64,000 nucleotides of DNA from Paenibacillus bovis (GCA_007679095.1 VEFU01000010.1:1-64000); one strand, 5' to 3'; shown: positions 1 through 8,571, counted from the stretch's first letter. Notes: generated from the letters alone by a model not told the origin. Numbers and translations are program-made.

Positions 1-91
1 TAGAAGTTTTGAGCGCTTTCGTGCCAAGATATTATTAACACATCAATTTAAGGGAATTGGAATACATGTTGGATAAAAACTAGAGAAAGAA

Positions 92-137
92 CCTTTGTAT
101 GTTTGGTGGGTCTTAGACCCTCCAAACATACAAAGGC
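92..137. repeat. Strong hairpin in non-coding DNA
   Basis: CCTTTGTATGTTTGG at 92-106 pairs perfectly with 123-137, and an inner GGGTC/GACCC stem closes on a three-base loop, with one T-T mismatch. GCGCTTTCG near 13 and CGAAAGCGC near 144 add an outer inverted pair. No T-run follows, so it is not a standard terminator. It may be part of a small palindromic element. Confidence 0.6.
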
Positions 138-163
138 CACCAAGCGAAAGCGCGGTAGCCTAG

Positions 164-325
164 TATTTTACCCCAACAATTGACTTAGAACCGAAAAATG
201 AAGCTTTTTTTAAATCACTGGATTATTCCAGTGATTCTAATTTAGTTTGTCCTGGAATTTGTAAACAAGAGTATTACAAAAGACTGCTAGAAAAACTGGA
301 ATATTATAGTGGTATGAGAAACTAA
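164..325 (+). pseudogene. C-terminal gene relic, function unknown
   Basis: An open frame of 53 codons encodes a protein-like tail (for example LVCPGICKQEYYKRLLEKLE) ending in a TAA, but it lacks a start codon and has a TAG directly upstream. It reads like the 3' end of a decayed gene. I do not recognise the family. It lies between the hairpin and a second relic, in a region otherwise made of repeats. Confidence 0.35.
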
Positions 326-361
326 TATTATGTATCAGACGCACTTACATAAGATTCCTAG

Positions 362-475
362 ACGGAGATATTAAAGGTTATAGAGAGAAATTTACACGCT
401 AGAACTAAAGACCTAATTATGGAGGAGGTTAAAATAGGTAGAAAGACACTTGATGACTGGGAATTTATAGAATAA
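362..475 (+). pseudogene. Second C-terminal gene relic
   Basis: A stop-bounded frame of 37 codons contains charged, helix-like sequence (ERNLHARTKDLIMEEVKIGR, then KTLDDWEFIE) and ends in TAA. It has no credible upstream start except an internal ATG preceded by a purine-rich stretch. It is probably debris from the same decayed locus as the relic just upstream. Family not recognised. Confidence 0.3.
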
Positions 476-570
476 TCTTATAATATACAAAATAAAATGA
501 AAAAAGTCTTCTAGTAAACATGGAATTTCAAAATAATAAGCAAACTGATAATTTGTATCTTTTTATGAAT

Positions 571-1000
571 AAAATCGAAACGTTACACACAACTCTAATA
601 CTCTATTAATAAATTCTACACCAAGAAGAATAAACATCCTAACCAGCTAGGGTAAATTGAAAAATCGAAATAACATTTAATTTTAAATAAAATCGAAACG
701 TTACACACAACTCCAATACTCTATTAATAAATTCTACACCAAGAAGAATAAACATCCTAACCAGCTAGGGTAAAATTGAAAAATCGAAATAACATTTAAT
801 TTTAAATAAAATCGAAACGTTACACATAACTCCAATACCCCATTAATAAATCTACATCAAGAAGAATAAACATCCTAACAAATAAAGAATGAATTAAAAA
901 GTCAAAAGAAGGTTTTAAATAAAATCGAAACGTATCTTAAAGTATATACAACCTTATTCTCATAATCCTACAACAAGAATACATCAAGAAGAAATGAACA
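571..1000. repeat. Degenerate direct repeat, ~118-bp period, four copies
   Basis: Units start with AAAATCGAAACG at about 571, 689, 808 and 921, giving spacings of 118, 119 and 113. Each continues with a near-identical block containing ACCAAGAAGAATAAACATCC. The first three copies are almost identical and the fourth is more diverged. None of the units codes for a sustained protein. Confidence 0.85.
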
Positions 1001-1065
1001 CCAGATCCAGTAATCTTAAAATATTCAAGAGAATACACCGATAGTTCGCTTTGCTACAGATGAAA

Positions 1066-1079
1066 TTTAAGCGCTTTCA
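1066..1079 (-). promoter_or_regulatory. cre-like CcpA site upstream of the lasso cluster
   Basis: On the minus strand the sequence is TGAAAGCGCTTAAA, one mismatch from the CcpA consensus TGWAANCGNTNWCA. It lies about 200 bp before the first cluster gene. It could tie cluster expression to carbon status, but a single near-match in AT-rich DNA is weak evidence. Confidence 0.35.
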
Positions 1080-1136
1080 ATATGTGAAACACTATTATTA
1101 TTTATAATCTAACATTAAGAAGAAGAGAAAACTTTA

Positions 1137-1164
1137 TTGATTTTACAGTACTCGAAAATACTAA
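1137..1164 (+). promoter_or_regulatory. Candidate sigma-A promoter for the lasso cluster
   Basis: TTGATT at 1137 and TACTAA at 1159 are separated by 16 bp. Transcription would begin near 1171, leaving a leader of about 100 nt that contains the hairpin at 1192-1230. The match is moderate and other promoters are possible. Confidence 0.3.
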
Positions 1165-1191
1165 AGCGTGTACCTTAGTAAATTTTATATA

Positions 1192-1230
1192 CCTAATGTC
1201 ACTGATGTTGATACAAGTGACAGAGTTAGG
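1192..1230 (+). promoter_or_regulatory. Leader hairpin before the lasso cluster
   Basis: CCTAA and TGTCACT (1192-1203) pair with AGTGACA and TTAGG (1216-1230), followed by a T-rich stretch. It sits in the presumed 5' leader of the nucleotidyltransferase gene and resembles an attenuator, or the terminator of something upstream. Confidence 0.45.
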
Positions 1231-1272
1231 TGTTGTTTTCGGGATAAATAATAATTTTAAAGGGTGAGAAAT

Positions 1273-2955
1273 ATGGGGGTTAAAGAACAAAAAATACTAT
1301 TAGAAGTATTTAGACGTATGGTTAAAGATATAGTGAGTAGAAATTTAGATGGACAATCTGAGGATTATGACTTAATGGAGATAATATTAAAACAAGGCTT
1401 GGATGAGGAAGTAGAGCATGCTAATTTATATGATATTGATTGGAATATTGTACTTGAATTATCGTTAGAACATAAAGTTTTTCCACTAGTTTATAAGTAT
1501 ATAAAAAAATATATACCTGAACAGTACCAAGAAACTTACAATTGGCATCACTTTTACCACCTCATTAATACAAGCAATAAGATTAAAGAATTACAGAACA
1601 TACTAAAAGAAGCAGAAAAAAATAAGGTCAATGTAATACTAATAAAAGGAATTGCACTGTCAAAGCTTATTTATAATGATTTTTATGCAAGACTTGCCGG
1701 AGATATTGATATTTTGGTAAAAGAAGAAGACATGCTGAAGATGGAAAAGATTATGTTAAATTTGGGATATGAGAGAGATTTTGATTCCAATAAAAAACTA
1801 AGTGAGCTGTATAAGGAAAAGATTTTGAGTGGTAAGATATCTACAATTTACAAGGATTTACATGATTCTCATGAAGTTAGTTATATTAAAGATATTAATG
1901 ACATGTTTACTATCCAAGTTGAAATTAAGAGAGCTACTAGTAGTATTCCAAAAAAGTATATTGAAGATTTTTTTGAGTCTACACAAATAATAGATATAAA
2001 TAATTATCAAGTGTCTACATTAAATCCCTTAAATACATTAATTCATTTAATATCAAATGCCTACGAAAATACAGAACACTCTCTTTTTTATAAGAAAAAT
2101 ATTAATTTAAGAGATTACTGTGATTTATATTTATATATAAACAAATATAAGGAAAACATAGATTGGGACACAGTGTCTGAAAGGGTAGCAAATTATGAAT
2201 CAATGACACAGAAAATAATATATATATTTCATAACTTAAATCAATTATTTGAAAACGCTATCACGAAATGTGTATTGGAAAAATTTACAGTAGATGTTTC
2301 TGAAAGTAATCCAGTTCCTTATGGCTCAATTGTAAAATGGGAAAACGACTTTTTAGAGAGACTATTTTCAGATAAAAAGAATATAAGGTGTGAATTTATG
2401 CGCTTATTCAAAAAAAGATGCTATAGCCAAATGAACGGAAATTACAATAATATCTACTATTTGAATGATTCCAATTATCATAGTTTTAAAGATGAAAAAT
2501 ACGAAGCATATTCATATAAATATCGGATTTCAAGTAATGGCAATAAAATTAAATTTTCAGTGCATTTATCTCAAGAATTAACAAAGGATCTGGATAAATT
2601 CGGAATAATTTTTACATTAATGGACAATGGTACCCATAATGATATAGCATACAAAAATATTTTCATTAGAAGAGAAAGGGATAAAATTACTTCGCTTTTT
2701 TCTCAGAACAATTTCGCTCAAGAACATATAGAGGAGTATAGAAGTAAAGATGTAGAAATCATAAACAAAATAAACAATGAATTAGAACTTATTATTGTCT
2801 ATACGTTTGAGGAGCTTTTTATTGATATTAGTAAATCTAACAATATCCTTTGTTACAATACTGCTCTTCAAGAAGAAGTATTGCCAAATTATTATCAATT
2901 AATTGGTGTTAAATTTCCACAATTAAATTTAGGAATAATGAAAATTCCATCTTAG
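1273..2955 (+). CDS. Lasso-cluster nucleotidyltransferase family protein
   Basis: A 560-residue protein with an uncharacterised nucleotidyltransferase fold of the type found near lasso-peptide genes in Bacillota. Visible signature: KGIALSKLIY around residues 118-127, then a GDIDILV metal-binding motif with the two aspartates near 144 and 146. The last third has no recognisable domain. The ATG at 1273 follows AGGGTGAG and is preferred to the GTG at 1264. Upstream is a leader hairpin; downstream, after 180 bp, is the MutS-type ATPase gene. By analogy with paeninodin-type clusters it may modify the peptide or a phosphate on it, but its reaction is not established and this is inference. Confidence 0.75.
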   Translation: MGVKEQKILLEVFRRMVKDIVSRNLDGQSEDYDLMEIILKQGLDEEVEHANLYDIDWNIVLELSLEHKVFPLVYKYIKKYIPEQYQETYNWHHFYHLINTSNKIKELQNILKEAEKNKVNVILIKGIALSKLIYNDFYARLAGDIDILVKEEDMLKMEKIMLNLGYERDFDSNKKLSELYKEKILSGKISTIYKDLHDSHEVSYIKDINDMFTIQVEIKRATSSIPKKYIEDFFESTQIIDINNYQVSTLNPLNTLIHLISNAYENTEHSLFYKKNINLRDYCDLYLYINKYKENIDWDTVSERVANYESMTQKIIYIFHNLNQLFENAITKCVLEKFTVDVSESNPVPYGSIVKWENDFLERLFSDKKNIRCEFMRLFKKRCYSQMNGNYNNIYYLNDSNYHSFKDEKYEAYSYKYRISSNGNKIKFSVHLSQELTKDLDKFGIIFTLMDNGTHNDIAYKNIFIRRERDKITSLFSQNNFAQEHIEEYRSKDVEIINKINNELELIIVYTFEELFIDISKSNNILCYNTALQEEVLPNYYQLIGVKFPQLNLGIMKIPS

Positions 2956-3137
2956 TAATCGGATTTTCAAATAGTCATACCAAAGAGAACCTTAATAACA
3001 ATCTCCTTTACTGTACAGGAAGTATAGGTAATGCATACGTGAGAGAGACCTTAGAATATTTAACGTGTGCTTATAAATGAAGTAACAGCTTATTTTACTT
3101 GGGGAGTTAATGTTATTAATTTAGAAGGAGGTATTTT

Positions 3138-4817
3138 GTGAAAAATTCCCAAACTATTCATTTGCTTTGGCCGTCTGACAAGTGTAAGGAGGAGTATGAA
3201 GCTTCAAACAAGGATATAGATGGATCTTTCATTAAAAATTTAGGTGTTGAACAAATTGTAGAAGAAATCAGCATAAATGAAAAATATCGTAACGAGATAA
3301 GAAATCTAATTTGTTTTTTATGTGATGATTACACGGTTATAAAATACCGGTTAGATATTCTGGAAGATTTTCTAAGGCTTCCGGGACTGTGTCAAAGGTT
3401 AGAAGAAGTTTTACCTATTATGAATAGATTGAAGAATGAAAAAATCGAATTATATTCATTAGGTGCAAACCAGTTTCGCAAAATCGCATGGCAGCTTGAT
3501 AAATTATACATTTATGTAGAATGTATTGAAGAAATGAAATCAATCTTTCGTGAATATAAAAAGGATATGAAATCGGATGGATTACTCCGGTTGTGTGGTT
3601 ATATTGAGGGAATTAGCAGTGGTGATACATACCAATCTCTGAAAAGAGAATTACCGAAATTTAGAAATCAGATTGAAGAGATGTCCTTTGTAACGATTGG
3701 GATAAATCTGGATAATACTCTTAAACCTGTGGAGGCTGTCTTCCTATCAGTGGAATCCAAACCTTTCAAAAAACAGTCTGTGCTTTCCAATTTCTTGGGA
3801 CTTAAAATTACAAATGAGGATAATCAAGGCATCTCTCAGTTTCATAGCTTCTTAAACAAACCAGCGTTTGAAAAAGCGCTTTTCGATGACTTAGAAGATA
3901 TATTTAAAGCATCCATTTTACCCATCGGAACTGCTATTCGGCAATATACGAAACTAAATACGGAAGCCATTACTAATCTAGCATTAGAAATAGGTTATTA
4001 TATCGGTGCTTCAAAATGGATTCACAAGTTGACTTCAGCAGGTCTTTCTATGTGTAAACCTACAGCATTACCTAAGGAAAAAAGAGAATGCAAAATTAAA
4101 AATCTAAGAGATATGATATTGGCAATGGATGGGATGCATTTAACTGGTGTTAACTTAAATGAGAAGATTGTCTCAAACGACATTGAATTTGGAACTCAAG
4201 GCAGAGTATATATTTTAACAGGACCTAACCAAGGGGGAAAAACCACCTACACTCGCTCAATTGGTTTAGCACAGGTGCTTTTTCAGGCAGGTCTGTATGT
4301 CCCTGGAAGCGCTGCTGCTATTAGTCCAGTAGACTGGATCTGTACTCATTTCAACGAAGAAGAGACACCAGATGTAAATAATGGAAGACTAGGGGAAGAA
4401 TCTCAACGTTTGGCAGAGGTTTTTGAGAAGGCGACCTCGTACAGCCTCATACTCTTGAATGAAACATTCTCTAGTACAAGCCCCGGTGAAGGTTTGTATT
4501 TAGCTGAAGATATTATTAAGGGTATTGTAATGGTTGGTTGTAGAACTGTATTTGCAACACATTTTCATGAATTAGCAGCAAATATTGATGTAATTAACTC
4601 TGAATTTCCTGAAAGTGATACTCGATTAATTAGTATGGTTGCTGGGGTTGAACGGGATGAAGATAGTGAAAATGAGGCTTTTAGAGTAAAAAGGACATAT
4701 AAAGTAATACCTTCGCCACCTCAAGGCTTAAGCTATGCTAAGGATATTGCTCGCATGTATGGTATTAGTTTAGAACAAATTACAGAAAAACTTCAAATTC
4801 GAGGAAGGATAAAATGA
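3138..4817 (+). CDS. MutS-family ATPase domain protein in the lasso cluster
   Basis: A 559-residue protein with the C-terminal MutS ATPase core: Walker A GPNQGGKTT around residue 365, an ABC-like signature region near NNGRLGEESQR, and Walker B LILLNETFSS, where N-E replaces the usual D-E. ATHFHELA matches the MutS His switch region. The mismatch-recognition domain I of true MutS is absent, so housekeeping mismatch repair is unlikely. The GTG start follows GAAGGAGGT. The stop overlaps the start of the B2 gene by four bases (ATGA), so the two are translationally coupled. That coupling argues for a role in lasso-peptide production, export or immunity, but the role is unknown. Confidence 0.8.
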   Translation: MKNSQTIHLLWPSDKCKEEYEASNKDIDGSFIKNLGVEQIVEEISINEKYRNEIRNLICFLCDDYTVIKYRLDILEDFLRLPGLCQRLEEVLPIMNRLKNEKIELYSLGANQFRKIAWQLDKLYIYVECIEEMKSIFREYKKDMKSDGLLRLCGYIEGISSGDTYQSLKRELPKFRNQIEEMSFVTIGINLDNTLKPVEAVFLSVESKPFKKQSVLSNFLGLKITNEDNQGISQFHSFLNKPAFEKALFDDLEDIFKASILPIGTAIRQYTKLNTEAITNLALEIGYYIGASKWIHKLTSAGLSMCKPTALPKEKRECKIKNLRDMILAMDGMHLTGVNLNEKIVSNDIEFGTQGRVYILTGPNQGGKTTYTRSIGLAQVLFQAGLYVPGSAAAISPVDWICTHFNEEETPDVNNGRLGEESQRLAEVFEKATSYSLILLNETFSSTSPGEGLYLAEDIIKGIVMVGCRTVFATHFHELAANIDVINSEFPESDTRLISMVAGVERDEDSENEAFRVKRTYKVIPSPPQGLSYAKDIARMYGISLEQITEKLQIRGRIK

Positions 4818-5239
4818 TAAAAAATTTTTTATCAAAGCTATTAATTATCGTGATCACAATTCCACTATTAATTACCTTTAAGTATTTTAAAAAATGGACT
4901 TTAATTCAAAAAGTAGACAATCTATGTAATCGGATTCAAATGTTTACCAAAAAATTTAGCTTTTTACAAAACAAATTTGGTAATGGGATAAACGCTAAAA
5001 AAATAAGGGAATCCATTATACTTGCAATAGTTTTGTGTCCTGTTGAAACAGTTTGTACCGAAAGAGCTTTGGCCGCATCAATTATTTTTACCCTATTTGG
5101 ATTCAACGTTAAAATGGCTTATGGGGTAAGATTTCGCCCCTATTTAATGCATATATGGATTGAATCAGAGGACCAATCAGTTATCTTTGATTCTCCTCGT
5201 GAGAAAGTAACATTCATAAGGATGGGGGTTATTAAATAA
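4814..5239 (+). CDS. Lasso peptide B2 leader peptidase (transglutaminase-like)
   Basis: A 141-residue protein of the lasso B2 family, the cysteine protease that removes the leader before macrocyclisation. The first 25 residues are hydrophobic. The conserved core reads CTERALAASIIFTLFGF (Cys81) followed by LMHIWIES (His113), with Asp126 a candidate third residue, matching the family Cys-His-Asp arrangement. It overlaps the MutS-type gene by four bases and ends two bases before the cyclase gene, so all three are probably cotranslated. Sequence is diverged from proteobacterial McjB, but order and motifs fit. In this split type it needs the separate B1 protein to recognise the leader. Confidence 0.85.
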   Translation: MIKNFLSKLLIIVITIPLLITFKYFKKWTLIQKVDNLCNRIQMFTKKFSFLQNKFGNGINAKKIRESIILAIVLCPVETVCTERALAASIIFTLFGFNVKMAYGVRFRPYLMHIWIESEDQSVIFDSPREKVTFIRMGVIK

Positions 5240-5240
5240 G

Positions 5241-6950
5241 ATGTCATTTGCGATATTACTTACTCCTATACCCGGGAAAGAAAATAGCTTGGAATCAAAA
5301 TTTAAATCTAAACAAATACATATTATCGATGGAAAACTAATAATTAATGCTGATTACCCTTTTAATGTGATAGAAAATGATTTAACTGATGGTAATATAC
5401 CCAAGACTATTAAAGGAAGGAAAATCGATAAACACTATAGAATCTTCGGAGACATGAATGCACAGATTGCAAATATATATTTTTCTGGCAATGATTTTGC
5501 AATAAAACTAGTAGAAAGAGGGCTGGCCCCCTTAGGAATTTATTATGCTATTAAAAATGAACTTGTAGTTGTAAGTGATAATCTAAACATAGTCAAGAAC
5601 ATAGTATATCAAAATGAAAAGATTCAATTTAATGAAGAATATCTTGCTTCCAATGCATTAATAAACGGGTGCATAGATGGAACACCATATCGTGATATAC
5701 ATAAACTCAGAAGTGGATTTAGTGTGGTTTTTGAAAACGGTAAGTGGGGGAACCAACAAAGATGGTTTAAGCCTCAAACATCAATAACGAAACAATCAGA
5801 AAAGTACTTTGAAGAAAAAATAGATGAATGCTTATCTAATTCTATTCAAAAAGTAATAAACTCAGAAAGTATCGTTGGTTTATCTTTGAGTGGAGGTTTA
5901 GATTCAAGTTCTATTCTGAGTTTAATGAATGAAAATAATCCTAAAAAAAGTGAAATTATTACAATATCATGGCATTATCCTAATGCTCCTATAGGTATAG
6001 AAAATACATTCATTGAAAGTGCTAGTGAACATTTTAATGTAAAAAATATAATGCTAGAGGATAGTGATATTCTTGACATAAAAAGTATAGAGAGTATTTT
6101 GACAGATAATAGCCAATGGTTTCCAGTACCTACAAGTTCGGTATTATTTGCAGAACGTGTTTTAAAAATGAATCAACTGAGTAAATCCCTGAAAATTAAA
6201 AGTATGTTTAGTGGGCATGGGGGTGATTTTCTTTTTGATTCTAGATTGAGTTTTTACAGTAATAATTGGAGGGAAGTCCCTAAAAATTGTTTCCAACTTT
6301 CGGTGAATTTTGAAACAAATTTTTGGGCTGAAATTAGGGGGAAATATATTAGACCTATCTTGCTAAAAGCCCCAGAAAACTATTATTTAGAACTGTATGG
6401 AACCAAGGTCCCTCCCTTTGTTAACTTTGGGAATTGGAAACATTTAATGAGAAAACTAAGAGTATTCCTTAATGAATTTACAGAGGATCTTAAGGAACCA
6501 TCACTGAAGCATGTCCTTTGGCAAGCGATGATTTTTGATGATATTGACTCTACGAGATCAAATGTTAGATATATTCATCCATTTCTAGACCACAATTTAT
6601 TAGAAATTATACTTAATTACTCAAGATTTTATAATCATACTACAAATATATCTGGCAATACATTTAAACCTCTATTAAAAAAGATTATGACTGGAAGATT
6701 GCCTGATTTAATCGTCTCAAGAAATCACAAAAGCAGAGTAGACTGGGCTATAGTTGATGCTTTAAAGAAGAATAAAAAAGTAATTGCAGAAATTGTGCGA
6801 GATGGCTGGTTAGTTAAAAATGATTATATCCATTTTGAAAAGTGGCAGAGTAATCTAAATTCTATCATTGAAGGTAAATATACAGGCATTAATGAGATTA
6901 TACGCCCTTTAAGTTTAGAAGTGTGGATGAACAATGTAGCCAATTCATAA
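5241..6950 (+). CDS. Lasso peptide cyclase C (asparagine synthetase-like)
   Basis: A 569-residue asparagine-synthetase-B homologue. In lasso clusters this enzyme adenylates the Asp/Glu side chain of the core and joins it to the new N-terminus. The PP-loop SGGLDS is at residues 217-222, within GLSLSGGLDSSS, and SGHGGDF follows around residue 327. The N-terminus begins Met-Ser, so the Cys2 needed for glutamine hydrolysis is absent, as expected for a cyclase that does not need ammonia. The ATG lies two bases after the B2 stop. A 10-bp hairpin follows the stop, then the precursor gene. Confidence 0.9.
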   Translation: MSFAILLTPIPGKENSLESKFKSKQIHIIDGKLIINADYPFNVIENDLTDGNIPKTIKGRKIDKHYRIFGDMNAQIANIYFSGNDFAIKLVERGLAPLGIYYAIKNELVVVSDNLNIVKNIVYQNEKIQFNEEYLASNALINGCIDGTPYRDIHKLRSGFSVVFENGKWGNQQRWFKPQTSITKQSEKYFEEKIDECLSNSIQKVINSESIVGLSLSGGLDSSSILSLMNENNPKKSEIITISWHYPNAPIGIENTFIESASEHFNVKNIMLEDSDILDIKSIESILTDNSQWFPVPTSSVLFAERVLKMNQLSKSLKIKSMFSGHGGDFLFDSRLSFYSNNWREVPKNCFQLSVNFETNFWAEIRGKYIRPILLKAPENYYLELYGTKVPPFVNFGNWKHLMRKLRVFLNEFTEDLKEPSLKHVLWQAMIFDDIDSTRSNVRYIHPFLDHNLLEIILNYSRFYNHTTNISGNTFKPLLKKIMTGRLPDLIVSRNHKSRVDWAIVDALKKNKKVIAEIVRDGWLVKNDYIHFEKWQSNLNSIIEGKYTGINEIIRPLSLEVWMNNVANS

Positions 6951-6964
6951 ATCAATACTTTTGT

Positions 6965-6989
6965 TATAAAAAGGCATGTCCTTTTTATA
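6965..6989 (+). terminator. Hairpin between cyclase and precursor genes
   Basis: TATAAAAAGG (6965-6974) and CCTTTTTATA (6980-6989) form a perfect 10-bp stem with a five-base loop. It lies directly after the cyclase stop and before the precursor leader. It may act as a weak terminator or processing site. TATAAT at 6990-6995 could be a -10 element for the precursor alone, but I see no good -35. Confidence 0.5.
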
Positions 6990-7029
6990 TATAATCTTAC
7001 TAAACTATGAAAGGAGGTGAACATAACAT

Positions 7030-7164
7030 ATGAAGAAAAAATTTGAAGTTCCTGTTTTTAATTTCTTCGGTTCTGGGGTTGATGTAATGTTCGGATACAA
7101 CGGTGCTAATACAGAGTGGGACTCTATGGGTAATACAAGGCCATGTGCAGGTTGCTTGAGCTAA
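7030..7164 (+). CDS. Lasso peptide precursor A (44 residues)
   Basis: A small gene preceded by a perfect AAGGAGGTGA. The leader, residues 1-21, holds F5-x-x-P8-x-F10-x-x-x-G14, the register of the Bacillota lasso leader motif YxxPxLxxxG recognised by B1. The penultimate leader residue, usually Thr, is Met20 here. The predicted core starts at Gly22 as GYNGANTEWD, so an isopeptide between Gly1 and Glu8 makes an 8-residue ring. The core is 23 residues with Cys18 and Cys21 in the tail and Ser23 at the C-terminus. The two Cys may form a tail disulfide, and the terminal Ser matches the site phosphorylated by the paeninodin kinase. Both are inferences. Hairpins flank the gene. Confidence 0.9.
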   Translation: MKKKFEVPVFNFFGSGVDVMFGYNGANTEWDSMGNTRPCAGCLS

Positions 7165-7193
7165 TGAATTTATTCTTACTTAAGAAGATTTAG

Positions 7194-7214
7194 AGGGCCC
7201 AATAATTGGGCCCT
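7194..7214 (+). terminator. Strong hairpin after precursor gene
   Basis: AGGGCCCAAT at 7194-7203 pairs perfectly with 7205-7214, an unusually GC-rich stem here. Only three T residues follow before the A-rich RBS of B1. It probably stabilises the precursor mRNA or partly stops transcription, so that precursor exceeds enzymes. This is a common arrangement in RiPP operons. Confidence 0.7.
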
Positions 7215-7235
7215 TTAAAAAAAGGAGGGTTTTCA

Positions 7236-7502
7236 TTGGAGAAATTATACAAAAGGGAAGAAGGAATAATTTTAGAAAATGTAATGGGACAATATTTACT
7301 TTGTGATCTCAATAGAGGGTTATTTGGAGAGGTTAATGAATTTGGTGCAGAAATATGGAGTTTATTAGAAGATTGGAATCGTCCTGAGGAAATATTAGAA
7401 AATCTTAAGAAGGTTTATGAAATGGAGGAAAAAGAGGCTATCTTAAATATTTTTGGTTTTCTGACGGCACTTGAAGATAAGGGGTTTGTTATCTGTGAAT
7501 GA
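7236..7502 (+). CDS. Lasso peptide B1, PqqD-like RiPP recognition element
   Basis: An 88-residue PqqD-family protein that binds the precursor leader and presents it to the B2 protease. The fold is visible as a beta-rich N-terminus (GIILENVMGQYLLCDLNRG), the motif FGEVNEFGAEIWSLLE and a helical C-terminus (RPEEILENLKKVY). The start is set as TTG at 7236 because AGGAGGG at 7223-7229 lies six bases ahead of it. An upstream in-frame TTG at 7206 sits inside the hairpin and has no RBS. The stop overlaps the presumed GTG start of the kinase by eight bases. Confidence 0.85.
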   Translation: MEKLYKREEGIILENVMGQYLLCDLNRGLFGEVNEFGAEIWSLLEDWNRPEEILENLKKVYEMEEKEAILNIFGFLTALEDKGFVICE

Positions 7503-8475
7503 ACTCAATTATATTGAAACTCAATATTTTGACCAAATACATAATTTACAATTACCGTGGATACCAGATATCAGTACCAAGGTATCTACTAATGTTGATG
7601 ACAAAATTAATGTAAGGTATTGCGATAACCCTATTTCGATACCTAATATTAATAGTCTGTCTGATTTTGTTGGAATTAACAAATGGAAAAATGTAAGTAG
7701 ATGGGTAATTAATAATGAAAACTATATTTTAACTAATGGTTTTGGTTTAATGTCTATTGATAAACTTAACAATGTCAAAATAAATGTCCCAAAAGATAAA
7801 GAAGGATGGGTACGAATAGGATGGATGTTGTATAATTCCATTGGTGTACCAATAATATTACGAGAAAAAGGTTATTTACTTTTACATGGGAACTTAATAA
7901 AAAAAAATAATAAAACAATTTTAATACTAGGTGAATCTGGTTATGGAAAATCAACACTAACAGCCAGTATGATTTATTATAAAGGGTGGGAACTACTATC
8001 TGATGACATTGGAGTAGTAAAAACAACAACTACTGGAGTAAGGGCTATCCCTGGAATACCAATAATGAAACTTACAAGCCATAATCTAAATTCATTGTTT
8101 AAATTAACACCTACGAATTATTCATCGGTAGGTTATGATGATTATAAAGTTTACGTTCCAAGTCATGATATAGGTAAAGATACAGTTAAAACCGATTATG
8201 ATCAGAATAGAATAAATTTGACAAATATAATCATCCTTAAGCCTGAAAAACCCACAGAACCAATAGTTTTAAAACAATTACAACCTAGCGGTTCTGTAGC
8301 AGTTTTATCACATAACCTTTATAACCCCTGGTTATTACAGAAAAACGAGCTAGAGCAACAGACAAGAGAAATTTGTAGAATGTTAAATTATGATGTTTCA
8401 GTGCAAACACTTCACTATCCGAGAGACATAAATTTATTAGAGAAGGTTTGTGGGGAATTAGATAATTTGGTTTAG
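7495..8475 (+). CDS. Lasso-cluster HPr kinase-like peptide kinase (K)
   Basis: A 326-residue protein related to HPr serine kinase/phosphorylase. Walker A is LGESGYGKST around residue 145, followed about 25 residues later by LLSDDIGVV, the typical HprK metal-binding stretch. In paeninodin-type clusters this kinase phosphorylates the C-terminal Ser of the precursor, and here the precursor does end in Ser. GTG at 7495 is chosen because AAGGGG lies upstream; a TTG at 7471 in the same frame would overlap B1 more deeply. It is translationally coupled to B1. A terminator-like hairpin follows at 8572-8588. Confidence 0.85.
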   Translation: MNELNYIETQYFDQIHNLQLPWIPDISTKVSTNVDDKINVRYCDNPISIPNINSLSDFVGINKWKNVSRWVINNENYILTNGFGLMSIDKLNNVKINVPKDKEGWVRIGWMLYNSIGVPIILREKGYLLLHGNLIKKNNKTILILGESGYGKSTLTASMIYYKGWELLSDDIGVVKTTTTGVRAIPGIPIMKLTSHNLNSLFKLTPTNYSSVGYDDYKVYVPSHDIGKDTVKTDYDQNRINLTNIIILKPEKPTEPIVLKQLQPSGSVAVLSHNLYNPWLLQKNELEQQTREICRMLNYDVSVQTLHYPRDINLLEKVCGELDNLV

Positions 8476-8571
8476 ATTGATTAATAATGAAATTTCTATT
8501 TTCGAGTCAAATATAATGGAAATGAATTGTATTATGTGATGTGGCACTCACAAATAATATTAATGCTAGAG

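Noticed and set aside
3138-4817. Housekeeping MutS or MutS2
   Set aside because: It lacks the N-terminal mismatch-binding domain I of MutS and the Smr domain of MutS2, and is coupled to lasso genes.
7206-7235. Upstream TTG start for B1
   Set aside because: It lies in the strong hairpin at 7194-7214 and has no ribosome binding site; TTG at 7236 is correctly spaced from AGGAGGG.
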